From Fomitopsis serialis (Eukaryota > Basidiomycota > Agaricomycetes > Polyporales > Fomitopsidaceae), in the NCBI RefSeq assembly GCF_022376445.1, contig NW_025955091.1:1-64000 (forward strand): a stretch of DNA of 64,000 nt, written 5' to 3'. A program made the translations under genes and the position numbers. Under the pieces are notes generated by a model. The model worked only from the letters and a program-made list of their open reading frames with translations. It was not told the DNA's origin and searched no databases. This document shows positions 32,795 through 45,315 of the stretch, piece after piece; position 1 is the stretch's first letter; the number at the start of each line of letters is the position of its first letter.

Positions 32795-33726
32795 ATTGAG
32801 AATGGTGGCAAGCAAAGATGAAATGAGTGAGTGAAATAGGGAAAAGCGACTCAACTTACGCGCGATCATGTTGATTCTGTTGAAGAGCCATACACGGTCA
32901 CGCGAATTCCACGTGATATGCCGCGTCTGTGGCTACTTGCCTTGGTGTTTGAGTGGCACTGGCAGGGTTATCACATAAGTATGCGACAAGACATCCGATT
33001 CTACTCAAAGCCACATACATACAGTGATACATACTGGATTTCGGTCTGACGGTGACCTGACCAAGTGTCCACGGTCGCCTAAAGTGCCTAAGGTGGTTCG
33101 GGTCACTGTGACAGCCGAATAGGTCGCCGCACGGTGTGGGTATCCCACCACTCAATAAAGGTCTCGTATCGCTCTGCGTGGAACCGGTATTTCGCAATAA
33201 ACGGAATGCCCCAGGTAATCATATTTGCTGTCGATGACACAAGGTCTTTCAGTGGAGCAGGAAGCAAACAAAATGGGAGCCGCACCGTCCGGGAACGAGA
33301 GACGAAGTCTGCCCTGGGTATGTCGGTACTTTCTTTTCGTAAACAAATCAGGTCAGATTAGTATCGGCCGGCATGTCCAGTCTACAACAGATATAGGCAT
33401 CGTGCTCGCGTGAAGGTTGTCGCTCCATCTTATCGGCATCTCTGTGCCTCTCCTTGCACACCTCATGAACGCAGTCACAGTTCAACGTTCAACATGACAC
33501 GTGTTTCAATCGCGCAAACGACCAATCACCATAACCCAGGGAGATTCACCGATTCCCAAACAGCGAGAAATCCAAAGTAGCATTTGATACAGCAAGTAAA
33601 AGGTCGGGACAGTGCTGAGCTGAGAAAAAACATAGCGATAGCAATCCGCAGAGAGAACACACCATGACGTCGATACCTGTACGTATCCGCCAGTCCCATC
33701 CTACGTCGATTCCATAAGCATCAGAT
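32795..33726. other. intergenic region, nothing recognised
   Basis: 930 bases between F-box gene 3 and the dipeptidase stop. Short open frames exist on both strands but none shows a family motif or sensible splicing. Confidence 0.45.
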
Positions 33727-35722
33727 TCACAGGTCGGGCTTGGACGAGGGCAAGTCCGTCCGCCTGTCGTAGATGTCCAGCGCAGGTGGCACGCCGTGCG
33801 CCCGTAGGTCCGCCGCGACGCGCTCCACGCCCGCCATGACGCGCAGGAGGTTCCGGCCCGTGAGGCCAGCAAGATCGAACCTATCCCAGCCACGCGCATA
33901 CAGCTCTGCGATCTATTCACACAAAGTATTAGTGAGAAACAAGGAAGGGTGTGAATAGCACGACAAACAGGTACGTACCAGGGAAGGGTACTTGGAGACG
34001 TCCTCGAGCCCCTCGGGCGTGCTTTCGATGCCGTCGTAGTCGCTGCCAAGGCCAACGCTGTGGGCACAGTGAGTACGAGTGTGTTGAGAGATGCTGCGTG
34101 GTTTATACGCACTGTGCCCTGCCCGTGACGCTAGCAATGTGATCAATGTGGTCTGCGACGGCCTCGAGGTTTGCCTTGCCTTCGTCCGCGACGAATTGCG
34201 GGGCGAAGTTCACCTGCACAAATCCCTTCAGTCTCCTTACGCCGCGCTTCTGGTGGAAGTACAAACCATGATAACAGCGTCGACCTTACCATCGGTAGTG
34301 CCGACCAGCTCTAGAATGTCGTCGGGTACATTACGCGCGACATTATGCACAGAGCGCGCAGACGAGTGTGACCAAATAACAGGCGCCTAGAGGTAAGCCA
34401 GTCAGTACAGCCGCATCCTGGATCTCAATCTGGTGAGCGAATGCGCACCTTTGTGTGTTTCAATGCCTGCCGGGCGGTGTTGTCTGAGGTGTGACTCAGA
34501 TCGACGATGACACCGAGACGGTTCATCTCCCCGATCAGCGTGTATCCGAGCGGACTGAGCCCGCCCCACTTCGTTTCGATCGGCTTGAGGTATCCGCCAG
34601 AGTCGGCGAACGCGTTGTTGCACATGTGTGTCAGTGTGACATAGCGCACGCCGAGTTCGTGGTATTGTCGCAGGACAGCGAGCGAGTTGCCCAGTTGGTG
34701 GGCGCTGAATCGCGGTGCATTCACAAGATGATGGTGAGAAAATGGGGGTGCGGCTCACCCTTCCACGCCGAGTAGGCTGGCAATCTTACCGGCGGAAATG
34801 GCGGACTTCACTTCGTCGGATGTCGTAGCGAGTTGGAATGTCTGTAGAAATTTGAGTGTGCAGGCCTGCTCCGCAAGCTCACGCTCAGACTCACCTCAGG
34901 GTATCGGTTGATGAGCAACTTGGCAACATCGATCTGTTCCAGCGTGTCACTGCGTAGTGCCCGTGCTCAGTGACGACACGCAAGTCAACAAACTAGACAC
35001 ATACCGAACACGCCAAGTAGCATTTAGGAAGTCTGGGCCGTCGTCCAGGCCAGCATGTGCGGGACAGTTTGTGTATACCGACCTGAGCAATAGCTGACTA
35101 AGTGATCTGGTGCAGAGTGAAGCGAAGCGCACTGCTCACCAGAAGAAGCCCCCAACTTGGCCCTTCTTAAGACGGGGGATGTCGACGTGCCCAAGAGTGG
35201 GTGTGTTGAGATCGAAGGCTGAGACGTTGTTGGCATAGACCGACCGGGCGAATTCAGGAAGGTCTAAGAATGCGCGCTCAGAGACCAGTCTGCCACCAGT
35301 GACATGGGTTGATTACCTATATGACCATCCTACACTCCGTCCGACGACGTTAAAACCGTTGTCGCTCCTGAGTACTATGGTAGACGTACAATGACAGGGG
35401 CTGACTGCAGTAATCTGTGTGCAGCCTTTGCCGGGTCCTTTGGCAGCGCGCCTGCAAATCGTCCAATCTTGTCCCACAAGAAGAACATCGACAACAGGGC
35501 AGCAAAGAACACAACGGTCAGGGTGCCGTGGGTCACTACTCGAATGACAGCAGCGCGCCGTTCAGCAGCGCGTTTCGCGGCATGCTCGCCAATATCGGCG
35601 TCGCGGGCAAAGTTGGGCTCGCCAGGAGGCCCGAGAAGGGGATCCCGCTCGCCGTTCGTCGCCATCGGTGTGTTGGGCGTCGTAGACAAGGTGGAAGAGA
35701 CACCGAGACGTTTGGGAAACAC
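33727..35722 (-). CDS. membrane dipeptidase, peptidase family M19
   Basis: Zinc enzyme that splits dipeptides (EC 3.4.13.19 type). It starts at 35722, or at the Met at 35665, with a cytoplasmic N-terminus and one membrane segment ([16 protein letters not shown]), so it is probably a type II membrane protein. Family motifs follow in order: DGHIDLPEF (first metal ligands, His and Asp), GVEGAHQL (Glu), [41 protein letters not shown] (His ligands) and [10 protein letters not shown]. Introns are about 53-60 bp. The HxD motif is carried on a 13-nt micro-exon (35317-35329). All metal ligands are present and the frame is intact. The stop is at 33727. Confidence 0.9.
35317..35329 (-). other. 13-nt micro-exon of the dipeptidase gene
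   Basis: GATGGTCATATAG is flanked by acceptor TAG and donor GTAATC. Joined to exon 1 (ending ...GTCATT at 35390) and exon 3 (starting ACCTTCC at 35263), it gives the invariant DGHIDLP of M19 dipeptidases in frame. Skipping it would remove the catalytic metal ligands and shift the frame. Confidence 0.85.
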
Positions 35723-36321
35723 TGACAGAACCTCAGGCGCTGTGGCGGGTCGGCAGCGACGCGTAGCCTGAGACCGTCGGGAGCACGCGTCAACGCGTCA
35801 CTTGCACGTGCTTTGACGCGTCGCGTCTGGCGGCTCCTCCGACCTCCTTTCTTTCCTGACTCTCACTTAGGTCGAGATGGTTCACAAGTCCTCTACTATT
35901 GCCTGGATCTTACAGTATTGTGCCGGTCGAGCTTTCATACGAGTCGCCTTCAATCGCCATCCATTGAGTTCCCGCTTATGGCTCCTACTTTACCGCGATC
36001 CAGACTTTTCCCAGACCCTCACCTTCGCTATGTCCTCCTTCACTAAAGCAACATCGCTACGCTGTGCACCTTCATGGCTGGCATCCGGCTGGCATTTCAA
36101 GTATGACTACCACCTCACGAGACATTAACGCACGCCCCCATTGATGAAGAGGTCTCCTTCCCCACTCAGAGCGGTCGCTTTAGGGTCTGCCTAGGGAAGA
36201 CTACTTTAGCGCGAGCGCGTCTATCATATCCGTGCGATCTTGACGACAAGAGATAGTTCGTGCCATGCTTCCTTGCTCTCATGTGAAGACACGTATACAG
36301 ATACCCATTCGACATATGCTC
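35723..36321. other. intergenic, dipeptidase promoter and SDR terminator
   Basis: 600 bases. No coding sequence recognised. A palindrome-like GACGCGTC/GACGCGT cluster lies around 35790-35822, close to the dipeptidase start. Confidence 0.45.
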
Positions 36322-37574
36322 TCAAAGCACCAGCTTCATCGTCAACCATCTATCCTCACCCTCTGTACCTGCAGCCTCTCTTCCCTCCCTGACCATGTCC
36401 TCCACGTCCCAACTGCACGAGATATACCTATCGGGGACAAGGAATGCAGAATAAGCGGGTGTTCTTGACTCCCACGCCAGATTGTTCCACTCACTTTCCC
36501 CTGAAGACATCTGTATCCACATACTTCCCAGGAGCAGTGAGAAAGACGCAAAAACCGCCCGCCAGCTCCGGCTTGTCGATCAGGAGGGTATTGTGTGTCT
36601 CCGGGGGCATGCCATACTCAGCCAGCTTGGTCAAGACGCCACCTATGAGAGTGAAGTGTGTCACATCGGAAAGATAGTCAGATGTGGATCCAACAAGACC
36701 AACCTGGATGGTACGCGAACGCACGCACACCCTTCTCTCCGTATTCGGCGTGCAGGAATTCGGCGAAGCGGTTGATTGCGGTTTTGGTGGTCTGGTAACC
36801 ACTAAAGCCCGGGCGCGTACGTAAACCGCCTACTGACCTGCGTGACAAGGGTTAAGCAAGCAATATATAGAACACCGAGGAACGTACGATGTGCAGATTA
36901 TGGTTATCGGTGTCGGCGCGGTGGTGTTTGTAGTAAACACGGACTTCAAGAGGTAGTGCGTCGGGAGGAACGTCCCTTTGATATTGACCTCCCACGTCTT
37001 CCACCATTCTGAGGGATCAGCAGCATGGACCGGGACAGTCTTCTCCAGGTAACCTAAGGCCAGTTTTGTGATCTTGTTTTGACTGAGACACTGACTGGAA
37101 CTCACCAGCATTATTCACGAGGACATCGATGTGGACACCCTCTCTTGCTAGCACATCGAAGAGCGCTTTAACGGAGTCCTCGGAGGTGACGTCCGTTACC
37201 TGGACGAGGACCTTGGGAGGCGCACTAAGCTGGGGCGCTGAGAGGATGTCATCGCGAGCAGACTCCAGCTCAGATTGCGAACGGGCGGTAAGAACGATGT
37301 TGGAAGCACCCGCGAGCGCGAATGCAACTGCGATGGCCTTGACGCTCTAAACACGCACTCTACGCAGAGTAGAGGTCCGAGCGTACCTTTCCGATTCCGC
37401 GCCCTGCGCCGGTGACAAGCACCGACTTTCCTTGACAAGAGTCCTTTAAGACACCTCGCGGGTCAATCTAACTCCGTCAGTTACATCCAGAATGTACGCA
37501 AGAACGGGGAAACGGCGCACTGCTGAGTACACATCGTGATGAAGGTTATCCGTGATGTTGAACGGGTTGCTCAT
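36322..37574 (-). CDS. short-chain dehydrogenase/reductase
   Basis: NAD(P)-dependent oxidoreductase of the SDR superfamily. Exon 1 (37521-37574) starts MSNPFNITDNLHHDVYSA. A 53 bp intron leads to IDPRGVLKDSCQGKSVLVTG. The cofactor motif is TGAGRGIGK and the structural NNAG is in VLVNNAG. The catalytic Tyr and Lys are in GYQTTK, followed by AFAYHPG. The C-terminus has LTAPGKYVDTDVF and, after one more intron, SWDVEDMV. Substrate unknown. The protein appears intact and cytosolic. No linked biosynthetic enzymes suggest a cluster. Confidence 0.85.
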
Positions 37575-38219
37575 GCCTTCAGTGAGGAAAACGGAATGGA
37601 CACTGAAAGCGTGTCAAGCATTCCCCAGGTCTTATACTGGCCCCTGATATCGTCCCAGCCGGAGGGAGTCACACCCGGGAATACTGTGGTGGCGATATGG
37701 CTGCCTTATGGCCCCATGCCTAAGTCCGAGGCGGTCGCGGTCCCATGCTCCACTACTGAAATCAAAGTTCGCCGACTGAACCAATCTCTGCTGACATCTT
37801 ACATAGCAAGACAGACGGAAATGCTCACTGGATAACGATACACGCGCCGACAAGATAAGCAACTACTGTCTCACATTGTCAGTGGTTACTCGTTAGCAGC
37901 TTTGCCAAGACTCATTGCACGGTTCAGGATGCAGCGAAGACGTGGCTGATCTGAGTCCGTGCCAGATTGCCATTGACACAAGGTGGTCCACTTGAAGAAC
38001 CATCGTTGTCACTGCAGCTGCACTGCTTTGTGGGCCGTAATATTTGAGGATGATAAGGCTATCCACATGATGGCAGAGTGTGGTTCCTCTTTCCAGGCTC
38101 AGCGGTTTGTTTAAACCTAAGCGGGGAGTGTATTATCAACAGCAGTCGTGCGTATGCCTATACATGCCGACCATTTCGATAGCTCAGTGCTTTGGGAGCA
38201 CGAGCTCAATCATCCTCCT
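37575..38219. other. intergenic region, SDR promoter
   Basis: 645 bases between the SDR start and the SND1 stop, both genes being on the minus strand. No coding sequence recognised. Confidence 0.5.
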
Positions 38220-41200
38220 CTACGTCGCCCAACTCAACATGCCCGCCCGATCCCGCTTCGCGGTAGCGACGGCCTGCTGCAGTCCCTTGACCACACTGGG
38301 GTAAGCAGACAGGTACTTGCAAGTCTTGCGGTCGATGGTAGCAAGACCTTCGCGGATCAGGTCCGCGTTGATGGATACACTGGGGTCGCTCTGGGCTGCG
38401 GCGTCGTTGGGGTCAAACAGGCGTAGATGCAAGAGCGAGCCTTCCCGGTGGTCAATGTTTGCGATCAGCTTGCGGCCCTCTCCGAGCTGGCGAAATCGGT
38501 CGATAGCCTCTGCATGGTACTCGCTCTCTGGCCCGACAAGCTTGATGAAACTGGGAGACTCAGTCAGCTATCTGCAGATGCTTGGCGTGCAATGAAAAGG
38601 TACCTCAGTCGTGCATCATGAGCTTGGCCGGGCAGGGAGCGGAATTTGGGATCCAAAGGCCGGATGTTCGCGAAGCTGACCGTGTCTTGGTTTCCGTAGT
38701 CAATGAAGGTCACCTCTGCTTCCCTCTTCACTGGCGATGCACGTCGGACCCTCGCTCGGTACCATGACCCATCGGAAAACTTCGCTGACACTAGATCGCC
38801 ACCCCTCGGAATGAAGCTCGCCGCAGGCGCTGCGCCTTGGTGATGCAGCGAGAAGTCGTGCATGAGCTTCTCAAGGGATGCGATGCCTGAGAACGTCGTC
38901 AGGAGACAGCCATCGGAGGTACCTGGGAAGATATGATACCTTCTGTGTTGAGGATCTGGATGGAGAAAGCGAAGCCATTCTTAGTTCGGACGTCGCTGAC
39001 AATAACATCGAGGTATTCCGGCTTGAGAGCATCACCATTGGTGTCCTGCGGTACGGGTTCCTGCTCCGCTTCCTCGTCATAGTCTTTCCAAATCTGGGTC
39101 ATCGTCAGCTTCGACGATCTATACTGTTCAGGCGAAACTATTACATTACGCTTCTCGCGCTTGGCTTCTTCCTGATAGGTGTGGGCTTTAGGTACACCAT
39201 GCAGACGTTAAAATCGAGTGAAGACTCACCTCCGCATCGTACAACTGGCGCGCCCACGGCAAGCCATCTGCAGAGTACGAATGCACCGTCGCAAGACCCT
39301 CGCGAACGAGCGTGATGGCAGCGTTCTCCGTCTTATTGAGGTACAGCGAACCGATGAACCCGCCAGACTTGTCGACCTCGTTAACCTCAATATCCACGTC
39401 GCGTTGCATGTATCGCCGTGTCGCGAAGTCCGATGCCTCCGGCCCGTACGGCTCGCTCTTCTCCGATGGGTTACGCGCGGTGCGCGGTGCGCGGACGCCT
39501 GTATATAACACTCAGAACCGTTGTATGAGCGCTCAGAAGAATCACCTACCACTGAGAACAAGAGTCAAGACTTGGTTGTCTTTGGGCAAGAAAACCCTGA
39601 AGGTACACGAGAGTCAGGGGACGACCGAGACTAAGCACACGGTCTACATACTTGAAGCGGGAGCCAGCGGCGACGTAATCAACGACCGCGGGGATCTTGC
39701 CTAACCGCTTGAAGCTGTTCAGGAAGGGTGCGGCGCGGCCATGAGACTGGTGTGCAAATGAATGAGCCAAGTTCGCAACGTATGTACCCAAGCTCGTACC
39801 TCGGAGATGTTCAGTGGCTGCTTCGGAGATGGCTGGTCCTTGCCGGAGTGAATCCCTCTCGATTCTGCGGCGGCACTGTGATGCTGGTGAGCGCATGCAA
39901 GAGAGACAACCACAGACTCCTACGCTTGTTCGGCAGCCATGAGTTTGTCATAGTCTGGTGACCGGTCCTCATCATCGCGTTTGTGACGCAGCGCGGTGGC
40001 AAGCCCCTTCTCGATGAGCTGCTCAGCGATGTTCCTGCCAAACGCTGTCAGTATGGACCACCATCTTAGAGTGGTGTCACTCACGTGTTCTGGTTGCCGT
40101 ACCGTACAGTAGCGCATTCCCGCTCCTCGAACTCGCCTTCCTTCGGGCGAATGAAGTCGATCTGCACCTTCACATGCTTACCAATGAGACGTTTACGCAG
40201 GAACTCGCGCGCCTCTTGGGCATAATACGCCTGCTTGGGGTCCGACATCCTACGAAAGATGCCTATCAACCAAATGCAATTCTAGCCTATACAGATCGAG
40301 TTACCTTGGAGCCCTCGTCGAGCTAAGCTGCAAGCGGCGCTCCTTACCGGTATTCCTGTCGGTCACGGAGATCTGGTCTCCACTCCACACCCGTATAACG
40401 GTAGCATCGAAGGTCCGAGAGCCCCCGTTCACAGCGGTTCCGTTCGTCTTGGCTGAGGGCGCAGCGGCGTTCGCGTACAGATACAGCCGCTTCTCCTTCG
40501 CCGTCCTCTCCGCTGCACGGAGGCGTTCCATCCCTCCGCTGCTGGCGAGCATACCAGCATGCCAGTCGACGACCCGTGCAAGACAGGATGCAACGAGCAA
40601 CTCAGCAATATTGCCGGCAGGATGCAAGACTGAGGGCAATAGCTCCGCATCAGTGATGTCAATTGACGGACGCAACATAGCGGGACATACTAGTGCCAAT
40701 AAAGATCGTAGCAGGAGGAGGAGCGGTGTTAGCCCCAACCTGGAACGGCGTTGCCGTAGCGTTCGGTAGCGACAGGAGTACGACGCGCACAGGCCTCTGC
40801 AGCAAACGCATCTCGGTGAAGAACTTGGCCTAACAGACACCATTCTTCGTTCGTAAACATGAACAGATGTGCCCTGTGCAGAGCATTGGGACGACGACAA
40901 CTCACCTCTTCACCCCAAGGCTCGGACGTCTCGCCCGGCTTACTGGCGACACGTGCACAGCGCACGCCAGCCATGGCGATGTTGGCAAATTGATGATCAC
41001 CTTCCGGCATGAGCAGGCGGACACGCACTGTCGAACCGTCCTTGACTTGCTCGAGGATTGCTGCATGTGTGGTCAGTCAAGATGAATGGCATGAGCAACG
41101 GCTGCTCGCGCATACCGTCGATGGGACGACCCTTCCACTCCGAGATGAACCCCTGCGAGTCAGTGGGCATCATGTAGTGTACTGTGCGCGCTTTCGGCCC

Positions 41201-41840
41201 GTGCGGGTTCCAGACACCCTTCCCGGCGGCCTTCGCCTCGCTCTCGAGCTCGCGCCTCTGGAGGTCGTCCTCCGCTGGTTCCCGCTTCATGTCCTTGAGC
41301 TTTGCCCAGCCGTTGCGGAGAAGCTCGGATGCGAGGTCCACGTCGCCGATCTGCGCGACGCCGATGTCACGCGGAACGTCCTCGTTAGGCGGGAGCGAGT
41401 GCGAGACGGTGAAGGTCACTGGCTTGCCGACTGCGAAGGCGCGCAGGAATTCGCGAGACTCGAAGGCCCATGGCTACATCGCCACGTCAAGTACTAAGAT
41501 GAGCTACATGTGTCGGAAGACATACCTCGTCCTCCCTGCTCTGAGTGCCGAGCCTGGGCGCTGCAATGTCTGCAAGGTGGAGGACACTGCGATGTACGTC
41601 ACTTCACGCGAAGCTTGGTAGTGTGTGTTACGTACCGCTCCTTGGGAAGTTGTCCTTGAGGCCCCGGGTTTCCGCGCAAGACTAGAGAATCGCCAGAGAT
41701 CACAGCTGGATACTCGACAATGTTCAGGGCATGTTACGGCTGCCAGGTGATTTAGATATGCGTACATTTCACTACCTGGGCGTATGCGTCAACCGAGCAC
41801 GCTACGAAATGAATGTCATACACACTGCCTTCATCGCCAT
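38220..41840 (-). CDS. SND1: Tudor-SN, staphylococcal nuclease domain protein 1
   Basis: RNA-binding cofactor with staphylococcal-nuclease-like repeats and a Tudor domain, acting in RNA processing, stress granules and transcription. Exon 1 is 19 nt from ATG 41840 (MAMKAV). Next come [20 protein letters not shown] and [11 protein letters not shown] of repeat 1, then SN2-SN4 ([54 protein letters not shown]). The Tudor domain sits between halves of SN5 ([31 protein letters not shown]). The frame ends MLSWAT at 38220. One extra T near 38236 would give an acidic GDVEEDD end instead, as expected for the family, so a one-base deletion is likely. It is divergent from the bS6m gene. Confidence 0.92.
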
Positions 41841-42072
41841 GTCTGGAGCGAGCTGTAAGCTTTGATATAACAAGGAGAATAAAAGGAGGGAAGGTAGGAG
41901 ATGATGAGCTGGTCGTGTGGACGCGGTGTGCAACGTATTTTAATGGCTTCCACGTGGCCGCGCTACACCTTCCAAAACGGTCTGCCACTTTCAGACTCGC
42001 TGCCGACGTTCACGACGGCGACGGTGTCCCTTTCGACGCTTCACTCAGGGCAACTCGTGAGACCCATCCAGC
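41841..42072. promoter_or_regulatory. shared divergent promoter, SND1 and bS6m
   Basis: 232 bases separate the ATGs of SND1 (minus) and the mitochondrial ribosomal protein gene (plus). Both promoters must lie here or overlap the genes. No TATA box is obvious. Confidence 0.6.
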
Positions 42073-42525
42073 ATGCCGTTCTATCAGATGCTATGTATCA
42101 CGGCGCATTACAACGAATATGTAGGCACACTATCACACTCGCGGAGACCCATGTATGCTAACAAGTCGGCGACAGAGACCCATAAAGGAGCTCGTGCAAC
42201 GCACGGTGCAACAAGTCTGGGATAGGGGAGGAGTTGTGCGCAGGCTGAATTCGTGGGGGACGAAAACGTTGCCGCAGCGCATGCGCCGACACAAGCAATA
42301 CCACCAGATTGGCGAGTAAGTACACCTTCGCTGGCTCGGTCCCCAGTGTCTGAGCATCTCGCCTCCAGCTACTGGACCATGGATTTCGACGCATCTCCTC
42401 GCACGCTCCGTACGCTCAACAATCTCATGCGGGCTGACCCAAGTGTTGTACGGTGGACAGTTCTCAAGCTCGGGGACAAGGTCGAGAACATCGTCACCCC
42501 CCCGTCAAAAACTACGCCACGGTGA
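42073..42525 (+). CDS. mitochondrial small-subunit ribosomal protein bS6m
   Basis: Component of the mitochondrial ribosome. Three exons (42073-42120, 42176-42315, 42369-42525) give 114 residues. The protein starts MPFYQMLCITAHYNEYRPIK, then VWDRGGVVRRLNSWGTKTLP and QRMRRHKQYHQIG. It ends with YWTMDFDASPRTLRTLNNLM, RADPSVVRWTVLKLG. This order of strand, helix and the GVVR..NSWG segment is that of ribosomal protein S6 (yeast Mrp17). Exon phases agree and the frame is intact. Confidence 0.88.
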
Positions 42526-43493
42526 TCGATTCCGGCCGACTGTCGACGCTCGGGGCAGGTTTCCTTTGCTTCATATCTGTACTCATACTCATAGAACCAT
42601 AATCCTCTTTGAATCATAATCCTCATTGCATGCATCTTTCCCTGGTTTCCGAGGACTATCTCATATGATCTTCCTGATTCTCACAAAAGGCGTTCGCAAG
42701 CTGTGCCAAAATGGCTCGTGGCGGCTCATACGTCCTGGCTGGCCTGCACAGCAGCCGATGGGTAGATGTTGTGTTCTACCCTCCTGATGTCTGTCGCGAT
42801 ACTCCAGACACTCCCACCCACGGTTAGTCCACGCCTTGCTATGTCCGCATTTTTGCAGCATCTTCGTTACTAGTGTGATTGTCCCCGCCTTTGAGAGTTC
42901 CTCGTGACTGAGACTGGGAGGACTAGATGAGGAAGCAGAAAAGGTGCAAAACATCGCAACGGCGGTGCCCTGGAGCCAGAAGAGAGCGAGGTGCGCATGC
43001 GCTCTCTGCAGTCACTCTGTTAGTCTCGAATCGATGAGTTCTGAATCGAGCGAATGGATCTGAAGTAAGTATGTTCTCCTTAGGAATAAATACAGCCCAA
43101 ATCAGATTGACCTGCGAGGAGCGTTGAAGGATTCATGTCAATTTCACTAGCATCAATATCGACTCGGCCCACCTTGACGGAAGCGGTCCATATCAACTCC
43201 AGACCAGTAGAGGCCAACGGTGATATGGAGCTGAGGGACTCGGAGGCTGCGAAGGATGATGAGGGAAAAGCGGGACGACGAGCGGTCAGCGGTCGGCGCA
43301 CAGAACGGGGAAAAACAGCACATATTCTATTCATCTCGACCCCATTGTCTACTCTACTTAACTATGTATACCTGCTTGGACCTTCGGCGGACGGCTATGC
43401 TATACGACATCGGCCAGCAGCAGCTACGAAGAGACCCAGAGCATGTAATGTCTATATAGGGCTCCGCCCTCAGTGACAATATTAATAAGGGAC
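42526..43493. other. intergenic region, nothing recognised
   Basis: About 970 bases between bS6m and the microsatellite. Short open frames on both strands lack motifs or splice support. Confidence 0.45.
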
Positions 43494-43522
43494 TCTACTA
43501 CTATTACTATCATACTACTACA

Positions 43523-43557
<35 letters not shown>
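43494..43557 (+). repeat. (CTA)n microsatellite
   Basis: About 64 bases of imperfect then perfect CTA/TAC trinucleotide repeats, just 3' of the F-box/LRR gene. Confidence 0.9.
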
Positions 43558-43585
43558 GAGGTCAAGGTGAGATACATGCATAAGC

Positions 43586-45315
43586 CTATTCGAAAATGTC
43601 CGCCTCAAGCTCAGTCCAGATCTCGTCGTGTAACAGTACTACATCCGTAGCTTGCTCGGGGCCCTTGCGATCTCGCTGACGCCTCTTCCTTCTCTCCGAT
43701 GTGATCCAATACACCCGTGCCCACTTCTGATCGCCCCAGACGTCCTTGTTCGCTTTAACATCTACCAAGTTGGGGAAGACGCGCTCGAAGAACAACGCGA
43801 CGGCGTGCGGGTCCGTGATCAGTGAGTTGCCCACTTGCAGCGTCTTGAGCTTGCACGAGCTCGAGACGTGTGTGAAGTCTTGCTTCGCGATGGACATCGT
43901 GTGGAAGACTAGCCTGAGGTGCTGGAGGTTAGGACAATGTAACGCGAGGGACGCAAGGCCTTTGAGGCTGATGCTAATTCTCGCCCACACCCATGCACGC
44001 CACCCAAGACGTAGGCTTCGGAGGTCAGGCCAAGACAGCGCCATCTTGAGCATGTCCCCATCGTCGAATTCGAACGCGCAGGGGAGGCATAGGTGCAACT
44101 GCTGCAGATGCTTCAGGCCGCAGAGCGATTTGACCGTCAGCATGTCCACAACTTTCGGCCTGTCTTCATGTTGAGGAGGCACTAGCGCGCGGATGATGAC
44201 TGTCCTCAGGCGGCGTAGCCGGTTTCCCCCACAGGCAGCGAGGAAGTTCGCCAGGGCGGTGTAGCTTGGCTGCGTCGCGTCCTGATCATTCCAATTGCCG
44301 GTGTATACGACTTTGACGTACTCCAGAGGTGCCCAAGCTGCGGCACGCATAACAGCTAGCCCACTCTCCAGGTCGTAGGGATACATGCAGAGGTTCTTCA
44401 AAGCAGGAAACTTATCCGGAGTGGCGGCGATGTCCACTTCCGCAAGGCCCCAGTTCCTCCCGCCGTTGAAGAGGATCAGGTCCTTCAGCTCCGGAAGCCA
44501 CGCCAGAGTATGCATCATGGCTCGTGGCCGCACTGCGAGGAGCGGTAGATACATACGGATTTCTTTTAGTCCCCAAAGAGAAGTAATAGAGAGGATGTCG
44601 GGGTGGGGCGGGAGACCGCAGAAGACAGCGAGTCCTGGCACGTCCTCGCCAACGCAGCAGGACATATCGACCGCGTCTTCGATGCACTTTTGGTAGGTAT
44701 AACGGTCCGCGACGATGTGTAGGCGTTCGATCGAAGGTGAAAGGCAGAGTTGTAAAAACTCGTACGTCGCTCCCGGCTGAAGCCTGCAGTCGAGCCACTT
44801 GAGATTTGGTAGTAGGGGCCGTCGACTGTAGCGCCTTTGAAGAATGGGGAGGCATTTGTCGAGATCGAGGCGTACCATTGGTACACTGTGTTCTCGCTGC
44901 CATTCCACGTCCAGACAAAGCCCCTTGATTCGTTTGGCGGCTGTGTCCATTCTCTCCCATTCATCTCCGATGGGTCGTCTCGTGATCGTCTGGGCGGGTA
45001 GTAGTGCTCAAGGGATGAGGACTCGCGGTGCACAGAAGCCACAAGACTCACCAAAATACCGTTACGGATACCACCGGCCTCTCGTGTCGGCTTGCGCGGG
45101 TACTTGACCACCCAGGTTTCCTTCGGTAGACACTTGAGCAAGGGCGCAAGGTGGCTCTGGTATTGCCATAAGAGATCGTTCGTATGCTGATGGAAGGCAC
45201 GACAGGTCCGCGCTAGTGATGCAGCATTTCGCGGCCTTCTAGCATCGTCTTCATTGCCATAGACAAGTCGTGCTATGTTGTCCACGATCCTGGGGACGTC
45301 CAAGCATTTATCCAT
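43586..45315 (-). CDS. F-box/leucine-rich protein
   Basis: Two exons (45052-45315, 43586-44989) with a 62 bp intron give 555 residues. The start at 45315 begins MDKCLDVPRIVDNIARLVYG, an F-box-like helix pair with AASLARTCRAFHQH, followed by a typical basidiomycete linker (TITRRPIGDEWERM). The body holds irregular leucine-rich segments (LPNLKWLDCRL; FPALKNLCMYPYDL; LRRLRTVIIRALV; LQHLRLVFHTMSI). The C-terminus is basic and then acidic. It probably selects substrates for an SCF ubiquitin ligase. This kind of gene is greatly expanded in mushroom fungi. The frame is intact. Confidence 0.8.

Noticed and set aside
32795..33726. Frames of 60-75 codons as a missing C-terminal half of F-box gene 3
   Set aside because: They lie on the wrong side of the gene and lack the CxxC motif or the conserved MTWR segment.
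43494..43557. CTA repeat as telomeric or centromeric sequence
   Set aside because: It is a 64-base trinucleotide microsatellite inside a gene-dense region; fungal telomeres are TTAGGG-like.
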